DNA of 64,000 bases. It comes from Erpobdella octoculata (lineage: Eukaryota > Annelida > Clitellata > Hirudinida > Erpobdellidae). The notes under the pieces are model-generated. The model had not been told where the DNA came from. It did no database searches and saw only the letters and a program-made list of their open reading frames with translations. Within the stretch, counting starts at the first letter, position 1, and every line of letters begins with the position of its first letter. Location: contig OZ022242.1 of assembly GCA_963978895.1 (NCBI GenBank), positions 6,391,091 to 6,455,090 of the forward strand, in the 5' to 3' direction. A program made the translations under genes and the position numbers. Positions 55,601-64,000 of the stretch are shown in pieces.

Positions 55601-58600
55601 CATGTTTCGTATACATACACACATCGAGTGTATTTGAAATCAAAGTTTGTGTTAAAAAACTCGTTTTTTTTCCTTTACTTGTTTATTCATTGAAAGATTT
55701 TAATTTTATATTTGATAATGATTAACTTTTATTGCATACTTTTTAATAAATAGTTTTCATTGTATGTTTACTATTAAAATACAGTGTGAAGTGAGTGTTG
55801 ATGAATTGTATGATAAAGAAAAACATCAACCTTGGCTCTTTGATGCATGTATCCTTTTGAAAAATTAAATTCATCTAATTGTTTATTAACTTAAAATTCA
55901 GTTTTAATTGAAATATGACCTTGATTTTTATTTAAAAATGGGGTTGTTAGATATATCATACGAAGATGGAGGAATCAATAAATTGCTTGATATTCCAGTT
56001 GTCATAACAAATTTGCAGAAATGGAGTAATGATGTCAGCAAAAGTAAAAAATATGAGTTTTTAAATTATTAATATTTATACAAAAGCAATTAGTATAAGT
56101 TTTTAAGTAATACGAATTCTTATATTCATACAATCTAAATAGTTGAATAATCCCTTGTCGTACGATATCGCCTAATTCTATCTAATCCATCTCCATTACT
56201 TTGTTGCTCAAAAAATCTAATCTTGTTTGTAAAAGTACTGGTTTTGAAATCCTTTATATTAACTTCACAGTGTTTGCTTGCTTGAACCATGCATAGCGAC
56301 CCCTATGACCCCTATACACTTAAAAAACAAACTTCTTGTCATCCAATCAAGCTGAAATTTGGTGTATTGAATTTTTGTCGATGACACTGCATTAAGTGAA
56401 ATTTGTTATTTTACATGCTTTTAATAACTTTCACTTGTCCGGATGTCCGCGGACGTTTAGAAGCTCGGGAGATCATTATAAAATTAACCAGCTTAAAAGA
56501 AAATGTCATCGTCACAGTAACTACAAACATCTTTTGTTTACTATTTACCAGGATAATATTTTTATGATACGATGTCGCTAAGATATTTTATCACTGTCTT
56601 AAAAGCATATTTTTAATTTTTTAAATTAACTTTCACTTGTTTGCTAATATGTTAATTTACTAGAGTATGATGATGTGAACTCTTGGAAGTTAGTAAGAAG
56701 GTTTTTCATGGTTGATAACACTGCAGGAAAACAAGATGATTCAAGTGATTTTATACTTCATTATTTTTAATTGTGATTTACTTGCTTAATTTTTCAATTT
56801 ACTGTACATTTTACTTTTAAAATTGTTGAAGAAATTGTTAAGTAAGAAATTTTTCATCCAGGTCATTACGTGCAATATGCAAAAGACTTAAAAATTTTTG
56901 TGAAACTGCAAAAAGATACAAACGATGGTCGTATTTATCCTCCGTACATTCAAATTACATACGGAGTTGTTTCAAGTTCCGATAAAGGAAAAACTGTTCC
57001 AGTAGGAAACATCTGTTATGCAATCATTTCCTGGATAGCTTGAAATTTTTTTGCCTGTCTTGCAGGTCACCTTCTCAGTGAGCTACTCAATGGATCTTAC
57101 AAAACAGGAGAAGGATATCTGGATAGCATTTGGAGTAATGAGCTTCATTGGAGTTATACTTTCTATATTGACAACTTGGTCGTGGTCTAACAGAAGTGGA
57201 CAGGAAGCCATCAACTGTTTAACACTTATACGAATGTTTTTTTCGTTATGTGCACATCTCTCCAATGTCACATTCCTCGTTGTTTTTGTTTCTTCAGTGT
57301 GGATTATGATATTTTTTAAGGTCAGTAAATTTAACACATTTAATTGTTTTTAAAGATGTCTGTTTTTTTTGTTAATCATTTTTAATTTTTACAATTTTTT
57401 TTAGAAACAACAAAACGTCACAGTAATAGCTCACCAGGGATTGAACAACGAACAATTTCTTGGCTTGTTAATTTCAGCTTTCGTTCTGAAGCTTCTTCAC
57501 GTCATCCATATTTTATTTTCTCAAGTTAACGTCGATATATTTCTTATCGATTGGGAAAAGCCGTCTAAAATCGAAACCGTTAAAACGGCTTTGAGTTACA
57601 ACAACAACAACAACAAGGTGGTCATCAATAATCGTTCTCTTCCGACTCCATCTGTTTGGCGCATGTATTTGGTTGCCAATGAATGGAATGAAATTCAATC
57701 TCACAGGAAATTGAATCCAGTTATACAACATATAATAACAATATTTTTTCTCGAGGTCTGATTCACCGTAATTAAATTAGAGATTATTGCAGCATTACAT
57801 AACAGCATAATGCGAATTTCTAACATACGCACATAGCACATACTTACATACATGCAATTATGTATATTGATATATGTTACATACACAGTACATTTACTGT
57901 GTATGTAACATGTCCTCTAGAGTGACACCCTCAAGAACGTAGTCTAAGAGCAATGAATATATTTGTTATGCATAGAGTTTTTTAAATCTATATACTGCTA
58001 GCCTGTCCCGAGGAATGGACAGACACGAGAAGCGGACACTTTTGTTCTTCTCCGAGGGTGTCGGCTCTTCAGGACTTTTACTGTATTTAGATAAGCATAC
58101 TATGAACTCAGTTTTAACAAAATTTCCGAATTTTCGATGCTTAAGGTTGTTGGGCTAGGTAACCTAGCTTCAATGGATCCTAAGAGTGAATTGGAAACCC
58201 ATGGAGATGACAAATATTATGCTCCCTCAAGCCATCTCATGAGGTTTGCCTGGATAGGAATAGTCTATCTCGTAGCTGGTAGGATTTCTTGTATATTCAT
58301 ATGTTTCAAGTCATGCATGAGTTTAAATCGGGGGCTATTCAATTTGTTTCAAACTCAATTTTCAACATCTTAGTTTTGTTATTACTAGGTTAATATAACA
58401 ATATAATTTATTCTAATTTTTAAAATTCTTTGTTTGCTATAACTTTTTTGTTTTTTTTAGGTTTTGTTCAGCTGCTATTTGTTGTGTTGTTGTACGAAAG
58501 GTTTCTCGAGGACAAGATACAACAATTCGTCGACCTCTGTTCGACTTGCAACATCAGTATGTTTGTTTTCGAGACGGACCTTTTCGGGTATTACATCCAC

Positions 58601-60830
58601 GGTAGGTCGGTGCACGGAAATTCCGATGTCGGCTTACAACAAATGCACGAAAATTTCATTAAAGAGGAGGTGAGTCTGTTATCTCTAGTCGTTTAACTTT
58701 TGTAGTACAAATAAAATAACATATCTTGATGATTTATCAGAAAGACGTCGTCTGCAAGAGAGGATTACTACCCGATGATGAACAGCAAACGTTTCAAATT
58801 ATGGTGCCAAGGAAACTCAGAGCCAATATCAACAAAATCACGAGGCCCGTCTTGTTGGCTCAGGTGAGAGTTTGTTATTGATTAGCAGAGATGTAGTACT
58901 TGGTACTCGTACTCGTACTCGAGTACCGTTTTCAAGTACTCGTACTCGTACTTGTACTCGGAACCTTGGTACTCGTACTCGTTATTCCACTCAGTACTCG
59001 TACTCGTACTCGTACTCGTTATTCCACTAAGTACTCGTACTCGTACTCGCATATGTGACACCTTCTCTAAAAAAAGTTTGCTTGTTTACTAAACAGTTGT
59101 TTGGGATAATATTTCGTTTATACTTGCTGAAATCTAGTATACAGAGATGTAGTACTTGGTACTCGTACTCGTACCGTTCATCCAGCCAAAAAGTCAAAGT
59201 TGTTTCACAAGTATTCATCGGCGTTAGATGACACCTGCTTTGATGTCGATGCACAGTTGACCAGATATATTGAGATGAGGATCACTGGTGATGTGGATGA
59301 TGCACTAACGTTTTGGCAGAATCATTCCAGTGACCTTGACAAACTGTATCACTCAGCACTTCGTGCCTTAAGTATTCCAGCTTCAAGTTCACCAGTAGAA
59401 CGTGTGTTCACTGTGTTCAGCCACGGCGGAATAATTTTAAGACCCCATAGGGTGTCGGACTCTAAACTGTCGTCGCTAATTTTTCTGAAATGTAATAGTT
59501 TTTTGATGTAGAATAAACTATTATTTTGTTGACTTTAAAAAGTACTCGAAAAGTACTCGCTAAAAATTTCTTGTACTCGTACTCGTACTTGTACTCGAGA
59601 CCTCAGTACTCGTACTCGTACTCGTACTTGATACCATGGTACTCGTACTCGTACTCGATACCATGGTACTCGTACTCGTACTCGGACCATAAGTACTCGC
59701 AACATCTCTGTTGATTAGTTATTATGTTTGACCAGAGCCTGTCAGTTAATTATTGGTTTTGGATTGCAATGTCCTAACCTAAACTAGGTTGAAATAAAGA
59801 CTATCGACCCCATGTACAATAGCCAACTCGAGACATGTCTAAAAAGGCTTGCCCTGCCTAATGAGACTGCATTCTCTTCTTAACTGTAACATTAGTGGAT
59901 GCCGTATTCTCGTTCGTTGCTGATTGTAAGTGTATTTTGTCAACTTCAAACAGAATGTTCGTAACCAATCGGGAGATAAAAGTGAAAGCGTCCAATCGAT
60001 TGAAGCCCATTATATAATCAACCAGTTGTTTATGGCCTTCATTGATCACGTAAGTTGATTTTTCTGGTGGAATTTTATTTGAAATTATTTGTTTTTAATA
60101 ATGATTGAAATTTATTTAGAATTTATTTATTTATTAATAATCAAAATTTTCAAAAATTGGTTTTTAATAATTATTGAAATCTATATAAGTAAAAAATAAG
60201 TTATTCTCTTACAACCAGTCATTGACAGATATTGATTATATTGTGAAAAAGAAGACATTAATGGAATCGCTGCTGAATTTAGAATCTCTGCAGAATCCGG
60301 CTGTCGGAACGTTTTACAAAGGTCAGTTGTCATATTTGTAGCTGCATATTATCTATAGTTTATCTATATTTTAAATTTATACCAACATTTTTTGTTATGA
60401 TAGACAACGGCCATTCTTTTGACAACGTTCTTTTCTATGGCTGTGAAGCATCGTTAATGATATTTGAAATTCTTTTGTACGCCTGTGTTGATCTCATATT
60501 TTCAAGTTACGTACTGGGTGGACTTTTCACTTTACTCTTCATGAAAGTATGCATTTTTTTGGTTTTCTTTTCGAAATTATGTTGTACCAATAATAATAAT
60601 AACTTCCTACAAATTCCTATCTAACCAAATTCTACATGAAAACAGTTATTTTATTTAAATTTGGGACTAATAAATTGAAAATGTTCAAATTTACAATGAT
60701 ATTTTTGAAATATATATTAAAGATATTAGTTTGTAATTTTTTAAAGGTTTTTGTTTCGAGTATCAGAAATGGTTCTGGGAAGATAAATTTGGCAAAGAAA
60801 ACAATGGTGGACAGGAGATTTTTGATTTAA
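49601..60830 (+). CDS. TMEM67: Meckelin (TMEM67), complete, 22 exons
   Basis: Transmembrane receptor-like protein of the ciliary transition zone (MKS module). Exons: 49601-49829, 50340-50425, 52018-52117, 52225-52318, 52903-52975, 53586-53666, 53747-53809, 53889-54016, 54425-54665, 55785-55848, 55951-56043, 56664-56744, 56862-57001, 57066-57320, 57405-57755, 58146-58278, 58461-58669, 58741-58863, 59954-60049, 60219-60321, 60404-60546, 60747-60830. All are in phase and give 989 aa (human about 995). Seen: an N-terminal hydrophobic segment; Cys-rich region over exons 1-5 (CQPGYRITAMYGRILVCESC, GWGCVACDKRN, RCSLCSQF); ectodomain through exon 13; then membrane segments. Hallmarks: FLIDWEKP, VANEWNEIQ, ERFLEDKIQQFVDLCS, FGYYIHGRSVHG and C-terminal KTMVDRRFLI. 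Introns carry Tigger, SINE and hAT insertions. An AATAAATAAATAAA cluster near 60898 is the likely poly(A) signal. Confidence 0.97.
50532..50670. mobile_element. Left-end relative of the 45701 MITE
   Basis: GGGATAGCCCTTCAAAAACG parallels AGATAGCCCGTCAAAAATGA at 45704. The right end is diverged (ACACGCCTGGGCGCAC). In TMEM67 intron 2. Confidence 0.4.
50709..50762 (+). repeat. (CATA)n microsatellite
   Basis: About 13 tetranucleotide units with one interruption. Confidence 0.95.
50781..51514 (+). mobile_element. Tigger/pogo-like transposon relic with TA duplication
   Basis: TIR CAGTGGGTGATTGGTTAACG at both ends, flanked by TA (50779-50780; 51515-51516). Subterminal copies of CGGATAACGAAC. Internal coding debris on plus reads ANVESGQKVDDGAR, then LNRSTVCIILAKKDIIKKTQ and TATTGWCANFKRRSG across frames, matching the CENP-B-type helix-turn-helix region of Tigger transposases. 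The catalytic DDE part is absent. Confidence 0.9.
53165..53405 (+). repeat. Dispersed repeat, first of two copies in TMEM67 introns
   Basis: Starts TTAGGTTACAATCTCTGTTT and contains TTTTGATTAGCTAGGAAGCT; ends near TTTACTTGTTTAT. Strongly similar and in the same orientation as 55423-55685. Confidence 0.8.
53466..53560 (+). mobile_element. Transposon-end-like sequence (CAGTGGCGGGCGTAGCG)
   Basis: CAGTGGCGGGCGTAGCGTGG resembles the widespread CAGTGGCGyAGC-type DNA-transposon terminus also seen at 61580 (CAGTGGCGCAGCCAGAAA). Only one end is visible; family unassigned. Confidence 0.35.
54710..54733. repeat. (TA)n microsatellite
   Basis: Short TA run in TMEM67 intron 9. Confidence 0.8.
54985..55063 (-). 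mobile_element. tRNA-derived SINE head, minus strand
   Basis: Read on minus: TTAGCCAAGTGGTAGGTGCG (box A) and GGGTTCAAGTGC (box B; 55003-54992). The spacing fits a tRNA-like promoter. No CCA end and no clear cloverleaf, so SINE or tRNA pseudogene. Confidence 0.6.
55423..55685 (+). repeat. Dispersed repeat, second of two copies in TMEM67 introns
   Basis: Same family and orientation as 53165-53405, with an A-rich insertion around 55568-55590. It contains TTTTGATTAGCTACGAAGCT. Confidence 0.8.
56265..56400 (+). repeat. Dispersed repeat, TCCAATC-AG family (best-preserved copy)
   Basis: tgtttgcttgcttgaacca, then cacttaaaaaacaaacttc and tcatccaatcaagctgaaat. Matches the repeats near 16530, 23805 and 36110. 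Confidence 0.6.
57874..57911. repeat. Perfect 17-bp inverted repeat with 4-nt loop
   Basis: ATGTTACATACACAGTA-CATT-TACTGTGTATGTAACAT. Located in TMEM67 intron 15, about 120 bp after the 5' splice site. Confidence 0.9.
58886..59710 (+). mobile_element. hAT element with TACTCG subterminal repeats, 825 bp
   Basis: A perfect 8-bp target duplication TTGATTAG (58878-58885; 59711-59718) and TIR CAGAGATGT. Dozens of (G)TACTC units fill both subterminal regions. The frame 59200-59511 encodes a hAT C-terminal dimerisation domain (LSIPASSSPVERVFTVFSHG ... SLIFLKCN). Only the C-terminal transposase portion survives. In TMEM67 intron 18. Confidence 0.93.
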
Positions 60831-61575
60831 ACAGTTTTGTCTTTGTTATCGGTTATGGAATGTAAAAATTTTTTTGTCTGTGTGATTCGCATGTAATTAA
60901 TAAATAAATAAAAAAATTTAGTGATAACCATGCAGACACTAAGCTAATTTACAGTTTCAGGGTGCAGTAAGGCTAAAATTTAGTTTTATTTCATTTCCAA
61001 TTTATTAAAATATTGGAAAGTGTGCATTGTCAATAGTTTCATGAATTTATACTGTTAATTATAGAACTTGTGTGAAGTTAGTCGTGCAATTAAAATAAAA
61101 AAAATTTGAACTATCGCTATGCTATAGGTACTTACTTTGATCATCTGTTTTTATTGTGTCAACTCATAAATATAATAAATGTAGTGTGAAAAGAAAATTG
61201 CTATGGAAAAAACTTGATAGGTACCACATAATCAATAAATTTTAAGTTTGTGAACTCAAAAAAGGCATAACAAAATAACATAACAAACATAACAAAAACT
61301 AAATAATGACACGATAAATAAAGTATATTAACAAAGCGAAACATGAATTTTTTTACAATTATCGTTAAAGTCACAACTTTGTTAGACGTGTGGTTCTTGA
61401 GTGGGAACTGCTTTTCATAAATACCTAAACCTTATATGCCACACCAGGTAAACTATCAATCCTCCTCGGTAGATCGTTTGCAGTACAAAGCCAATGAAGC
61501 TTACAAGTGAGACAGCCTGCAAACCATAAAACAGTCTTAATCAAAATATTTGTTAAATGCAAATCAAAATATCTG
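60831..61575. other. Downstream of TMEM67
   Basis: TMEM67 3' UTR and AT-rich intergenic sequence. Poly(A)-type signals near 60898-60912. No gene seen. Confidence 0.5.
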
Positions 61576-61576
61576 A

Positions 61577-61631
61577 CCAGTGGCGCAGCCAGAAATTTTT
61601 TTCGGAGGTGGAGGGGGCATGGGAGAGAAAC
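61577..61631 (+). mobile_element. Transposon-end-like sequence before (TA)n
   Basis: CAGTGGCGCAGCCAGAAATT then GGAGGTGGAGGGGGCATGGG, a common invertebrate DNA-transposon terminus motif. The other end is not visible. Confidence 0.35.
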
Positions 61632-61766
<135 letters not shown>

Positions 61767-61767
61767 T

Positions 61768-61998
61768 AGCAGACCCAGCAAACGTTGTTTTGCATTATCA
61801 GTTATTTTGGTTTTTCTATTAAAGGTTTAATGTACAAAATCATGACAATTTAAAAAAAATCAATCTCGAAGAGCCATGGAGTGTACAAATAATTTAAAAA
61901 AATCTTCTAAATAGATTACAACCTATTCTCAGTCTTCCCAAATGTACACAAAAGATTTCATAATAATCCGTTCAGCCGTTTCGCAGGAGTATATATAT
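61768..61998 (-). mobile_element. Helitron-like fragment, minus strand (3' end at 61768)
   Basis: Read on minus it begins TCCTGCGAAACGGCTGAACG and ends AACGTTTGCTGGGTCTGCTAG|T, the same CTAG|T end rule as the other Helitron-like copies. The 5' phrase matches CTCCTCCGAAACGGCTGAAC of the plus-strand element at 63543. A hAT element interrupts the TA run at its 5' side. Confidence 0.55.

Positions 61999-64000
<2,002 letters not shown>

Noticed and set aside
57980..58090. Possible further ribozyme or structured RNA (CTGTCCCGAGGAATGGACAG)
   Set aside because: A short stem only; no hammerhead core, no GAAAC, and no repeat context.

Overview
This is an AT-rich nuclear window from an animal genome. 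Genes are split by GT-AG introns, and transposable elements and (TA)n microsatellites are very dense. An NR1-type nuclear receptor points to a bilaterian invertebrate. A spiralian is my guess, but the species cannot be fixed from this sequence.

Five host genes were reconstructed exon by exon, with reading phase checked at every junction. (1) ELP3 (+, 80-5484), the catalytic Elongator subunit, enters from the left edge and lacks its first exons. (2) A four-helix claudin/PMP22-like protein (-, 6917-5583) ends only 98 bp from the ELP3 stop, tail to tail. (3) A nuclear receptor (+, 10959-37415; 9 coding exons, 748 aa) is inflated by TE-filled introns. (4) Smoothened (-, 47731-39996; 11 exons, 1067 aa) converges on the receptor's 3' UTR. 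(5) Meckelin/TMEM67 (+, 49601-60830; 22 exons, 989 aa) is divergent from Smoothened, with about 1.9 kb between the start codons. Smoothened and meckelin both act at the primary cilium.

The rest is mostly mobile DNA. Receptor intron 1 holds Penelope-like (PLE) debris with a hammerhead ribozyme, then two tandem Helitron-like copies. Intron 2 holds two minisatellites and a hAT element. Intron 5 (10.4 kb) holds a mini-Helitron, a 1.6-kb hAT with a nested SINE, several PLE ends with two more hammerheads, and a structurally complete Ty3/Gypsy retrotransposon (27682-32298) with one open gag-pol frame, near-identical LTRs and a perfect 5-bp target duplication. Helitron-like elements, MITEs, a Tigger/pogo relic and further hAT elements sit in Smoothened and meckelin introns and beyond 61 kb.

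The most notable observations are: three hammerhead-ribozyme folds sharing an extra U; four hAT elements whose subterminal regions are arrays of four different short motifs; Helitron-like copies ending CTAG|T, some sharing a 155-bp module; and a tandem array in Smoothened that copies a 5' splice site about ten times.
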